Assembly: GCF_027604915.1 (NCBI RefSeq)
Contig: NZ_JAJAQC010000033.1
Location: forward strand, 1-64,000
Direction of reading: 5' to 3'
Origin: Streptomonospora mangrovi
Lineage (GTDB): Bacteria > Actinomycetota > Actinomycetes > Streptosporangiales > Streptosporangiaceae
Length of the DNA: 64,000 bases
Shown here in pieces: positions 1-13,619 of the stretch. The stretch's first letter is position 1, and each line of letters opens with the position of its first letter. The translations under genes were made by a program, and so were the position numbers. A model generated the notes under the pieces. The model made no database searches. It had not been told where the DNA came from and worked only from the letters and a program-made list of their open reading frames with translations.

Positions 1-90
1 CGCACCCGCGCCAGGACCCGCTCGGCCTCGTGCGGGGAGAGGTCCCGCAGGTCGTGCACTGCCAGGGCGGGCGCCGCGGCCGCGGCGGGG
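1..90. repeat. Copy of an internal NRPS 1 segment at the window edge
   Basis: Bases 1-75 are identical, in the same orientation, to 19609-19683, which codes for part of the first cyclization domain of NRPS 1. From 76 to about 90 the match continues with two T-to-G differences (76 and 82) and then enters a run of G. No start or complete domain is present, so this is not a second gene. The likeliest explanation is a contig-end misassembly; a truncated second NRPS beginning outside the window cannot be excluded. Confidence 0.8.
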
Positions 91-225
91 GGGGGGGGGG
101 TGGGGCCGGCGCCGGGGTAGCCCACCCCCCCCACGGGGGGGGGGGGCCCGCGCGCCGGGGGGGGGTCGCGCGGCCGGCTGGAGGCGAGCAGCGAGGAGGC
201 GCCGGCCGCGCGACGATCGGGGCGG
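76..225. other. Non-coding edge with G/C homopolymers
   Basis: This stretch contains runs of 14 G (87-100), 8 C (125-132), 12 G (135-146) and 9 G (157-165). I see no gene, hairpin or motif. Homopolymers this long are rare elsewhere in the window except near 22054 and suggest poor sequence at a contig end. Confidence 0.6.
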
Positions 226-1968
226 TTAGGGTGCGGCGGAGGTCAGGCGCCAGCCGCGGGCGCGTTCGCGGGTGCGGACGAAGTCGGCGTGCCGGCCGCC
301 CCGGGCCAGCAGTTCACCGGGCGGCCCCGCCTCGGCGACCTTCCCTCCGTCGAGGAAGACCACCTGGTCGGCGGCCGCCACGGTCGCCGGGCGGTGCGCG
401 ATGACCAGGACCGTGCGGCCCTCGGCGGCCAGCGCGACGGCCGCCGCCGTGACCACCGCCTCGTTCTCCGCGTCGAGGGCGGCCGACGCCTCGTCCAGGA
501 CCACGATCGGCGCGTCCTTGAGCAGGGCGCGGGCGATGGAGACGCGCTGGCGCTGCCCGCCCGACAGCGCCGCCCCGCCCTCGCCGACCCGGGTGTCCCA
601 GCCCTCGGGCAGCTCGGCCACCACGGTGTCGAGCCCGGCCAGGGCGGCGACCCGGTCCAGGTCGGCGCGGGTGGCGTCGGGGTCGGCCACGCGCACGTTC
701 TCGGCGATGGAGGCGTCGAACAGGTAGACGTCCTGGAAGACCACGGCGACGTGCCGCGACAGCTCGTCGCTGCCGATCTCGCGGACGTCCACCCCGCCCA
801 CGCGCACGCTCCCGGCGTCGACGTCGTGGAAGCGGGCCAGCAGCCGGGCGGCGGTCGTCTTGCCCGACCCAGACGGCCCCACCAGGGCGGTGAGGGTGCC
901 CGGTTCGGCGCGCAGGTCCACCCCGTCCAGCACCCGGGGGCCTTCGGGGCTGTAGGAGAACACCACGCCGTCGAACTCCACGTCGGCGCCGCGCGGCGGC
1001 ACCGGGGTGGCGGGCTCGGGCAGCGGCCGGGCGTCCAGCACGGCGTTGATCCGCTGGAGCTGGTTGACCGCCATCCGCAGCGCCGCGCTCTGCTCGCCCG
1101 CCGCCGCCAGCGGGTGGGTGAACCGCGCCACCAGCACCAGCAGGGCCACCGCGCGCGGCGCCGCGAGGTCGCCGCCCGCCGCGAGGTAGACGGTGCCCGC
1201 CAGCAGCACCGCGAACGTGAACCGGACGGCGAAGGAGTAGCCCAGCAGGGCGGGCACCGCGCGCGCCAGCAGCGTGCGGAAGGCACCGTGCTCGGCGGCC
1301 AGCGCGGCGTCCAGGCGGGCGGTGCCCTGCTCGGCGCGGCCGAAGGCGCGCAGCACCGGCTGGGCCTGGGCGAACTCCAGCACCCGGTCGGCGGCCTCGT
1401 CGGCGGCGGCGTCGCGCGCGCCGTCGTAGCGCCCGGCGGCGTCGCCGGCGCGGCGGAAGACCACCCACAGCAGCGGCAGGCACGCGGCCGCCGCCAGCCC
1501 CAGGCGCCAGTCCCACAGCGCCAGCGCCGCCACCGCCACCACGGGCGTGACCACGGCGTCGGCCAGCGGCGGGTAGAGGTGCACGGGCAGGTTGGTGGCG
1601 CGCGAGACCGCGTCGGTGGTGATGCGGTTCAGCTCGCCCACCCGCGCGCGGGTGAACCAGCCCAGCGGCAGCCGGACCAACTGGTCGCCGATGCGGTGGT
1701 GGAGGCCGCGCGACACCGCACCGCCGACCCGGAAGTTGACGAACAGGCTGGTGGCGCGCAGGACCGCGTACCCGGCGGCGGCCCCCAGGAGCACCCCCAG
1801 CCAGGGCCGCGCGGCCTGCGGGTCGGGGCTCAGCAGCGCGGTGAGCACGGGCACGAGCAGGGCGAACAGCACGCCCTGCACCGCCGACACCAGGGTGGTG
1901 AGCGCCAGGCTGGCGCGCAGCGGACCGGCCTGGTCGGGGCCGACTGCGTGGAGGAAGGCTCGGATCAC
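226..1968 (-). CDS. ABC half-transporter, YbtQ/IrtB-like metallophore transporter
   Basis: The product has 580 residues: an N-terminal membrane domain (about 1-310) fused to an ATPase domain (about 328-565). Walker A is GPSGSGKT at 364-371, the signature LSGGQ at 468-472, Walker B VVLDEA at 489-494, and an AHR switch histidine follows. This is the exporter-fold class that in yersiniabactin (YbtPQ) and mycobactin (IrtAB) systems imports the loaded chelator. Its start overlaps the stop of the upstream half-transporter by 4 bp (ATGA, 1965-1968), so the two probably form a heterodimer. It is the last gene of the NRPS operon. Import rather than export is inferred from family and context. Confidence 0.88.
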   Translation of the reverse strand: MIRAFLHAVGPDQAGPLRASLALTTLVSAVQGVLFALLVPVLTALLSPDPQAARPWLGVLLGAAAGYAVLRATSLFVNFRVGGAVSRGLHHRIGDQLVRLPLGWFTRARVGELNRITTDAVSRATNLPVHLYPPLADAVVTPVVAVAALALWDWRLGLAAAACLPLLWVVFRRAGDAAGRYDGARDAAADEAADRVLEFAQAQPVLRAFGRAEQGTARLDAALAAEHGAFRTLLARAVPALLGYSFAVRFTFAVLLAGTVYLAAGGDLAAPRAVALLVLVARFTHPLAAAGEQSAALRMAVNQLQRINAVLDARPLPEPATPVPPRGADVEFDGVVFSYSPEGPRVLDGVDLRAEPGTLTALVGPSGSGKTTAARLLARFHDVDAGSVRVGGVDVREIGSDELSRHVAVVFQDVYLFDASIAENVRVADPDATRADLDRVAALAGLDTVVAELPEGWDTRVGEGGAALSGGQRQRVSIARALLKDAPIVVLDEASAALDAENEAVVTAAAVALAAEGRTVLVIAHRPATVAAADQVVFLDGGKVAEAGPPGELLARGGRHADFVRTRERARGWRLTSAAP

Positions 1969-3947
1969 CGGTCGGCTCCCTGTCGGTCGGACTCGTCGGG
2001 GGTGTCGGGCTCGTCGGGGTTGTCGGGGTCGTCAGGACGGTCGGCGTCCGGGCGGCCGGGGTCGGTCGGCGGGTGGCCGGTGCGGGCAGCCTGGTCGGGC
2101 CGACCGGAACCCTCCGGCCCGTCGGTTCCCTCCCCCTGCTGGGCGCGCCACAGGGCGGCGTAGCGCCCCCCACGGGCCAGCAGGTCGGCGTGGGTGCCGA
2201 TCTCGGCGAGGCGGCCGGCGTCCAGCACCGCGATCCGGTCGGCGCCGGCCACGGTGCGCAGCCGGTGGGCCACCACCAGGACGGTGCGGCCCCGCGCGAG
2301 TTCGCTGAGGGCGTCCTGGATGGACTCCTCGGCCTCGGGGTCCACGGCGGCGGTGGCCTCGTCCAGCACGAGCACGGGGGTGTCGGCGAGCAGGGCGCGG
2401 GCGATGGCCACCCGCTGCGCCTCGCCGCCGGACAGCTCGGCGTCCTCGCCGACGACGGAGTCGTAGCCGCGCGGCAGCCGCTCGATGCGGTCGGCGATCC
2501 GCGCGGCCCGCGCCGCCGCCGCGACCTCCTCGCGGGTGGCGCCCGGCCGGCCCATCGCGATGTTGGCGGCGACCGTCTCCCGCAGCAGCCGGGTGTCCTG
2601 GAAGACGAACCCGACCGTGCGGTACAGCTCGGCGGTGGCCAGGTCGCGGACGTCGGTGCCGCCGATGGTGATCGACCCGGCGGTGACGTCGTGGAAGCGG
2701 GCGAGCAGCGCGGCCAGGGTGCTCTTGCCCGCGCCCGAGGGGCCGACGAGCGCGGTCACGGTGCCCGGCTCCAGGACCAGGTCCACGCCGCGCAGCGCCT
2801 CCTCCTCGCCCGGAGCGCCCTCAGGACGGGGGTAGGCGAACCGCACTCCGGAGAACACCACGCGGGCGCTTTCGGGCGCGGGGGCCCCGCCCTCGGGCAG
2901 CACCGGGGCGGCCAGCACGCCCGCCACCCGCTCGGCGGCGGCGCGCGCCGCCTGGATCTGCTGCACGCTCTGGCCGATCGCGCTCATCGGCGCGCACAGC
3001 GCGGGGGCCAGCAGCGCGAACGCCACGATCGACACGGGCTCGCTCCAGCCCAGGAACGCGAACAGGGCGCCGGCGCCGACCGTGGTGACGGTGACCGTGG
3101 GCGCCGACAGCAGCAGGAAGCTGCCCACCGCCACGGGCGTGGTGCTGCGTGTCCACGAGACGAAGAAGTCGGCGAAGTCGTCGGCGGCGGCGGTGAACCG
3201 CTGGTGGGCGCGGCGGTGGTGGCCGAAGTGCTTGACCACCTGGATGCCGTCGACGAACTCCACGGCGGCGCTGTTGACCGCGCCCATGGCGGCCACGTAC
3301 CGCGCCATCTTGGCCGTGCTCCCGGCCATCGCGCGGGCGAACAGCGCCGCCCCGCCGATCACCAGCGCCACCGCCACCAGGGTGAGCCGCCAGTCCACGG
3401 CGGCCAGGTAGACCAGCGCCACGACGGGCACCGCCACCACGGCGGCCAGGTCGGGCAGGGTGTGGGCGACCAGCGAGTGGACGTCGGAGATGTCGTCGTG
3501 CAGGGCCTTCTTGACCCGCCCCGAGCCCCGGCCGGCGAACCAGCCCAGCGGCACCCGGGCCACCCGGCGGGCCAGCGACCGGCGCACCGACAACTGGAGG
3601 TCGTTGTCGGCCAGGTGCCCCACCACCGTGGAGGCGGCGCCGGCCGCCAGCGCGGCGACCGCGCCGGCGACGGCCGCGACGACCAGGGTCCACAGCGGGC
3701 CGGTGTCGGGCCCGCCGGGGGCCAGCAGCGCGCCGGCGATCTCGGCCACGCAGATCAGCGGGACCAGGCCGAGCGCGCCGGCCAGCCCCTGGAGCGCGGT
3801 GGCGGCGGCCACCCGCGTCCGGACGGGCGCCAGCAGCGCGCCCAGGGGTGCGGGGGCGTCCGGGGTGCCGGCGGCGGCGCCGGTCCCGGCGGCGGGGGTC
3901 TCGCGCTCCGGCGCGGCGGCGGGCGCGGTGTCGTGTCGGCTCGTCAC
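1965..3947 (-). CDS. ABC half-transporter, YbtP/IrtA-like metallophore transporter
   Basis: The product has 660 residues with the GTG start at 3947; the reading frame stays open upstream, but the methyltransferase stop overlaps this GTG (GTGA), giving translational coupling. After an Ala/Pro-rich leader of about 45 residues comes a six-helix membrane domain and an ATPase domain with GPSGAGKST, LSGGEAQR, VLVLDEATAAVD and AHR. It lacks the siderophore-reductase domain found at the N terminus of mycobacterial IrtA, so it is closer to YbtP. The last 55 residues are an acidic Asp-Pro-rich tail built from short D-x-P-D units (DNA about 1985-2050), probably disordered. It pairs with the downstream half-transporter. 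Confidence 0.87.
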   Translation of the reverse strand: MTSRHDTAPAAAPERETPAAGTGAAAGTPDAPAPLGALLAPVRTRVAAATALQGLAGALGLVPLICVAEIAGALLAPGGPDTGPLWTLVVAAVAGAVAALAAGAASTVVGHLADNDLQLSVRRSLARRVARVPLGWFAGRGSGRVKKALHDDISDVHSLVAHTLPDLAAVVAVPVVALVYLAAVDWRLTLVAVALVIGGAALFARAMAGSTAKMARYVAAMGAVNSAAVEFVDGIQVVKHFGHHRRAHQRFTAAADDFADFFVSWTRSTTPVAVGSFLLLSAPTVTVTTVGAGALFAFLGWSEPVSIVAFALLAPALCAPMSAIGQSVQQIQAARAAAERVAGVLAAPVLPEGGAPAPESARVVFSGVRFAYPRPEGAPGEEEALRGVDLVLEPGTVTALVGPSGAGKSTLAALLARFHDVTAGSITIGGTDVRDLATAELYRTVGFVFQDTRLLRETVAANIAMGRPGATREEVAAAARAARIADRIERLPRGYDSVVGEDAELSGGEAQRVAIARALLADTPVLVLDEATAAVDPEAEESIQDALSELARGRTVLVVAHRLRTVAGADRIAVLDAGRLAEIGTHADLLARGGRYAALWRAQQGEGTDGPEGSGRPDQAARTGHPPTDPGRPDADRPDDPDNPDEPDTPDESDRQGADR

Positions 3948-4705
3948 TTGACCAGCACCCCGATCTCCGGTGTGGCGGCGCGACCGGCCTGGACGAGCCG
4001 CTTGGCGGTCAGCCCGGACTCCTCGGCCAGCCGCTCGACCCCGAAGGTCTCCCAGTCGTACTCGTCGTCCACGGTGCGCACGAGGTCGCCGCCGCGGAAG
4101 ACGCGCCACTGGGTGCGCCAGCGCATGGTGCCGGAGCCGGCGGGCTCGCCGGAGATCCACCATTCGTAGACCTGCTCGCCGACGGTCTCCCGGCACATCC
4201 GCACGAACGGGATGGAGCGCGGGGTGTCGACGCCCATCAGCTCCACCACCACGGGCGCGCCCGGGGGCAGCCGCTCGGCCAGGCGGCGCCACAGCTCCAG
4301 CCGCTCGGAGCGGGGGATGTGCCCGGCCACGCCGAAGACCACCGCAGCCGAGATGGAGTCGGGCAGCGGCAGCTCCTGGGCGGGCTCGGGCAGCACGGTG
4401 ACGCGTTCGCGCAGGTCGGGGTCTGCGAACACGCGGCTGGTCAGGATCGCGCGCATGTTCGGCGAGGGCTCGGCCGAGATGATGCGCGCCGAGGGCAGGA
4501 TGCCGGCGATGGTCGCGGTCACCAGGCCGGTCCCCGCGCCGATGTCCACGACGGGGCCGTGCGCGGTGTCCAGGCCGGCCAGGGCGGCGCGCAGCGCGGG
4601 CGCGCTGGAGGCCAGGTGCCGGTGGCCGACGAGGTCGAAGAACTCGGCCGCCGGGGAGTAGTAGTCGATGGCGGGAATGGTGTCCTCCAGGGTCGGACGG
4701 GTCAG
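3944..4705 (-). CDS. Free-standing class I SAM methyltransferase of the metallophore cluster
   Basis: A Rossmann methyltransferase with motif I VVDIGAGTG about 48 residues in, followed by an acidic E in the ISAEPSPNM strand. No ATG or GTG lies near the N terminus in this frame. The best candidate is CTG at 4705-4703, which overlaps the thioesterase TGA as CTGA, mirroring the ATGA/GTGA couplings in the rest of the operon; this gives 253 residues. Its own stop overlaps the next gene by GTGA. A methyltransferase domain is already embedded in NRPS 2, so this enzyme probably methylates a different position, such as a carbon, hydroxyl or carboxyl of the chelator. The target cannot be read from sequence. 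The start is the uncertain part. Confidence 0.72.
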   Translation of the reverse strand: MTRPTLEDTIPAIDYYSPAAEFFDLVGHRHLASSAPALRAALAGLDTAHGPVVDIGAGTGLVTATIAGILPSARIISAEPSPNMRAILTSRVFADPDLRERVTVLPEPAQELPLPDSISAAVVFGVAGHIPRSERLELWRRLAERLPPGAPVVVELMGVDTPRSIPFVRMCRETVGEQVYEWWISGEPAGSGTMRWRTQWRVFRGGDLVRTVDDEYDWETFGVERLAEESGLTAKRLVQAGRAATPEIGVLVK

Positions 4706-5487
4706 GGCGTGCTCGGCCAGGGGCCGGGCGCGGCGGCGAGGGCGGGGTCCAGCCGGCGCACCAGCTCGGCGACGACCTCGGCGCGCCGGGGGCCGAGGTA
4801 GAAGTGGTCGCCGGGGAACACGCGGACGTCGACCCGCCCGGTGGTGGTCTGCGACCACAGCCGGGCGCGCCCGGCGTCGACCTCGGGGTCGGCCGCGCCC
4901 AGGAACACGCTGACCGGACAGCTCAACGGCGCGCCGGCGAAGGGCCGGTAGCGCTCGATGAGCCGGTAGTCGGCGCGCACGCAGGCCAGCACGGCCTCCC
5001 GCAGCCCGGGTTCGGCCAGCACCTGGGGGTCGGTGCCGCCCAGGCGCGCCAGTTCGGCGGCGATGGCGTCGTCGGAGGCCAGGTGGACGGTGCCGGGTGG
5101 CGCGTCGGCGGGGGCGCGGCGGCCCGAGGCGTACAGCCGGTCGGGTTCGGGCAGCCCCATGCCGCGCAGCCGCCGGGCCAGTTCGAACGCCACGGCCGAG
5201 CCCATGCTGTGCCCGAACAGGGCGTAGGGCCGGTCCAGCAGGGGCGCCAGCTCCTCGGCGACGGCGGCGACCGCCTCGGCCATGTCGTCGGCCGGGTCCT
5301 CGCCCATCCGGTCCTCGCGGCCGGGCGGCTGCACGGCGACGAGTTCGACACCGGGCGGCAGCAGCGCGGCCCACGCGCGGTAGGCGTTGGCGCCGCCTCC
5401 GGCGTGGGGCAGGCAGACCAGGCGGATCCGGGCCTCGGGGCGGGGCCGGAAGCGGCGCAGCCACGACGGCGCTGGGGCGGGGCTCAT
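4702..5487 (-). CDS. Type II (editing) thioesterase, YbtT/GrsT family
   Basis: The 261-residue alpha/beta hydrolase carries the GHSMG nucleophile elbow (Ser94), an Asp in the region LGAADPE, and the catalytic His in PGDHFYL. The early HAGGGA segment is typical of type II thioesterases. These enzymes clear mis-charged or stalled acyl groups from carrier proteins. The ATG at 5487 overlaps the reductase TGA (ATGA). NRPS 2 has its own release domain, so an editing role is the better reading. Confidence 0.9.
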   Translation of the reverse strand: MSPAPAPSWLRRFRPRPEARIRLVCLPHAGGGANAYRAWAALLPPGVELVAVQPPGREDRMGEDPADDMAEAVAAVAEELAPLLDRPYALFGHSMGSAVAFELARRLRGMGLPEPDRLYASGRRAPADAPPGTVHLASDDAIAAELARLGGTDPQVLAEPGLREAVLACVRADYRLIERYRPFAGAPLSCPVSVFLGAADPEVDAGRARLWSQTTTGRVDVRVFPGDHFYLGPRRAEVVAELVRRLDPALAAAPGPWPSTP

Positions 5488-6650
5488 GGGGCTTCCTCGC
5501 GGACGGCGGGCGCCAGGTCGGCGGCGCCCAGGTGGGTGGGCGGGTCGGGCCGGACGATCTCGGGCCGGCCCAGGCGGGCGGTGGTCTCGTGCCACAGGCG
5601 GCACACGCCCAGGTCGAAGCCGCCGCGCTCCAGCGGGTCGGCGCCGGCCCGGACGTCGGCGGCGAAGTCGGTGAGGGCGCGGGCGAGCGCCTGGGGCCAC
5701 AGGCGGTCGAACACCTCGCGGCGGGGCGGCGCCTCGGTGCCCGCCAGCACGGTGGTGGCGGGTTCGGCCAGGTGCTCGGTGCCGGGGCCGGAGGTGCGCA
5801 GCCGGCCGTGGGCGTCGCGGGGGGCGTACAGGCGCGGCTGCCACAGGACGGGGCCGTGGGTGTCGGCGAGGGTGAGCACGCCCTCGGCGGTGCCGATCGC
5901 CAGGCGGTGCCACAGCAGGGCGTGGTTGTCGCCGTCGGAGGGGTGGAGCTGGTTCTGCACCCGCAGGGTGACCGGCGCGCCCGCGACGGCGGCCTGGAGC
6001 ACCCGGTAGGGCTGGGGCGCGGCGGCCAGGCGGTCGGCGGCGGGGTCGGGCGGCAGCGGGTCGCCCAGCGCCCAGGGGCGGGGGGCGCCCAGCGCGCGGG
6101 CGAGCACGTCCAGGAGGGGGTGCAGGACCTGGATCGCCGAGGTGGCGTCCACGAACAGCACCGGGCCGCGCCCGCGCAGGGTGCGGGCCGCCGCCAGGAA
6201 GCGGCGGATGGGTTCCACGTGCCGGTAGAAGGGGTTGAGGTGGTAGACGGTGCGGGCGCGGCGGGCGGCGCGCAGCGCCTCGGCCAGCTCGTCGGGGTGG
6301 ACGGGGTGCTCCTGGAGGACGGGCAGGCCCCGGCCGAGGAAGGCGCGGGCGAGTTCGCCGCCCGGCCCGCCCGACACCGCCGAGCCCACGACCACGCAGA
6401 CGGCGTCCACGTCGCCGGGCACCTGGTCGGGGTCCGTGTACAGCGGCACGCCCAGCCGCCGGGCGTAGTCGCGGGAGAACTCCCCGCCCCGGGCCAGCAG
6501 CCCCGCCAGCGTGAACTCCTCGGGCAGCCGCGCCAGCGCTTCGACGTAGAAGCGCCCGAACCCGGTGCCGCACACGATCGTGCGCAGCGGCCGCCCGGAC
6601 GCGGGGACGCGAGGTGCGGGTGCGGTTTCGGGATCGCGAGCGGATGTCAC
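5484..6650 (-). CDS. Thiazolinyl imide reductase (Irp3/YbtU/PchG family)
   Basis: The 388-residue protein belongs to the Gfo/Idh-like NADPH reductases that act on carrier-bound thiazolines. The nucleotide-binding motif CGTGFGRFY is at 27-35, the conserved QEHPVH at 113-118, and NPFYRHVEPIRRF follows. In yersiniabactin and pyochelin assembly this enzyme reduces one thiazoline C=N to a thiazolidine, whose nitrogen can then be methylated; NRPS 2 has the matching methyltransferase domain. The GTG start at 6650 overlaps the stop of the preceding small ORF (GTGA). The ring reduced here is inferred to be the last one, by analogy with pyochelin. Confidence 0.92.
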   Translation of the reverse strand: MTSARDPETAPAPRVPASGRPLRTIVCGTGFGRFYVEALARLPEEFTLAGLLARGGEFSRDYARRLGVPLYTDPDQVPGDVDAVCVVVGSAVSGGPGGELARAFLGRGLPVLQEHPVHPDELAEALRAARRARTVYHLNPFYRHVEPIRRFLAAARTLRGRGPVLFVDATSAIQVLHPLLDVLARALGAPRPWALGDPLPPDPAADRLAAAPQPYRVLQAAVAGAPVTLRVQNQLHPSDGDNHALLWHRLAIGTAEGVLTLADTHGPVLWQPRLYAPRDAHGRLRTSGPGTEHLAEPATTVLAGTEAPPRREVFDRLWPQALARALTDFAADVRAGADPLERGGFDLGVCRLWHETTARLGRPEIVRPDPPTHLGAADLAPAVREEAP

Positions 6651-6835
6651 CGGCCTCCCTCCCCGGTGGTGGCGCCGGCCGGCACGCCGCCGACGGTGAT
6701 GCTGGTGGTGGCAGCGGCGGCACCCGTCCCGGCGGGAACCCGGGACGCGGACGCGCGGCCGGCGGACCCGCCCTCGGCACGGGCCGCCATGCCGTGGGCG
6801 GGCGGCGGGCCGGCCGTGCTGTGAACGGGGCTCAC
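6647..6835 (-). CDS. Small coupled ORF, 62 residues, unknown function
   Basis: A reading frame opens with GTG at 6835, inside the stop of the saccharopine-dehydrogenase-like gene (GTGA, 6832-6835), and closes with TGA at 6647, inside the GTG of the imide reductase (GTGA, 6647-6650). It therefore fills the gap with a 4-bp overlap at both ends. The predicted protein is rich in Ala, Gly, Pro and Thr, has no cysteine, no membrane segment and no motif I recognise. The double coupling argues for real translation; the low-complexity composition argues against a folded protein. In this GC context a 62-codon frame can occur by chance, so confidence is moderate. Confidence 0.45.
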   Translation of the reverse strand: MSPVHSTAGPPPAHGMAARAEGGSAGRASASRVPAGTGAAAATTSITVGGVPAGATTGEGGR

Positions 6836-7976
6836 AGGGCGCCCTCCTCGGCCTCGGACGTGACCGCCGCCGGGGCCGTCTCGCTGTGGCGCAGGACGCC
6901 GGCGGCCGCTCCTTCGGGGGTGTCGGTGAACAGGGCGTCCACCGCCTCCTGCGGGTCGAGCACGTCGGCGGCGTGGTGGACGCCCTCGGGCAGGCCGCCG
7001 AGCGCGGCGGTGTGGGCCGCGTGCGCGCCCACGTGGCCGGTCATGCGGTAGCTGTCGGGGAACTCCGCGACGAGGGTGTGCGCGCGGCCGGCGGCGTCGG
7101 TCAGCACGTAGGACAGCCGGTAGTAGGGGGTGCGCCCGGCGAGGTCGAGGTCGGCGGCCCGGCGCAGGCGGGCCGTGGCCTCGGCCGCGTCGGCCCCGGG
7201 CCGCCCTGCCACCGAGGTCAGCACCGCGCGGGTGTGCTCGCCGGGGTGGACGTTGTACCACTCCAGGTCGGCCAGCCCCAGGTCGGCGGCCACGCGGCGG
7301 GCCTCCTCGGTGAGGAAGGGCTGCACGAACCCGGGTTCGGCGAACCCGGGCGCCCAGGCGCCGTCCACGGCGCGCAGCGCCCGGGGCGCCGTCCGGCCCC
7401 CGCGCCAGGCGGCCAAGGGCTCGCCGAAGGCGGCCCCGCCGGTCTCGGTGCCGGCGCCGGGGAGCGACAGCAGCAGGTCGCCGGCCGCCGCCTCGGTGCA
7501 GCGCTCCCGGCCGCCCGCGTAGCAGCGCAGCGCCGACAGCCCGTGCCGCCGGGCGAACCAGCGCGGCAGCAGGGCCGACAGCCCGGGCAGCACCCCCGCC
7601 GACACCACTGCGGCGGTGGGGTGCGGCTCGGGCGCCGCCGCCAGCCGGTCGCGGACGGTGTCGCCGGTGACGTCCACGTAGTCGGCCCCGGCGGCGCGTG
7701 CCGCGCGGCCCACCCGGTCCAGCAGCCGGTATGAGGGGCCGGCGCAGTTGAGCACCACCGCGCGGCCCGCGCAGAACGCCGCCAGCGACTCCGGTGAGTC
7801 GGCGTCCACGCGCACCGCCGCCGCACCGCCGCCCAGTTCGGCGGCCAGCGCCTCCAGCGGCCCGGTGCGCCGCCCGCCCAGCAGCAGGCCGGTGTGGCCC
7901 AGCGCGCGCAGCCGGCGGGCGGCGGCGGCGCCCACCGCCCCGGCGGCGCCCACGATCCCCACGGGTCCGGCGCCGC

Positions 7977-7980
<4 letters not shown>
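6832..7980 (-). CDS. Saccharopine-dehydrogenase-like NAD(P)-dependent reductase
   Basis: The 382-residue protein starts at GTG 7980, overlapping the NRPS 2 stop (GTGA). It opens with a Rossmann fold (GIVGAAGAVGAAAARRL), followed by a GGRR motif typical of NADP binding in this superfamily, and VLNCAGPSYRLLDRVGRAA, a hallmark of saccharopine-dehydrogenase-like proteins. It is a second reductase beside the thiazolinyl imide reductase. It might reduce another azoline or a thioester intermediate; neither can be shown from sequence. Related proteins occur in actinobacterial clusters of the coelibactin type, as far as I recall. Confidence 0.8.
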
Positions 7981-13529
<5,549 letters not shown>

Positions 13530-13619
13530 GGTGGGGTTCTCCTCGGGGTGGAGCCGGTCGGGGCGGGGCCGGTGCGCGGTGCGGGCGGGCGGCGGCGGGC
13601 GGCCGGGCGGCCGGGCGGG

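Noticed and set aside
1-404. 124-codon frame at the left edge
   Set aside because: It passes through G homopolymers and antisense ABC-transporter sequence; poly-Gly product.
3948-4292. N-terminal extension of the second ABC half-transporter
   Set aside because: It overlaps the methyltransferase gene, is Arg/Gly-rich, and the coupled GTG at 3947 gives a normal transporter start.
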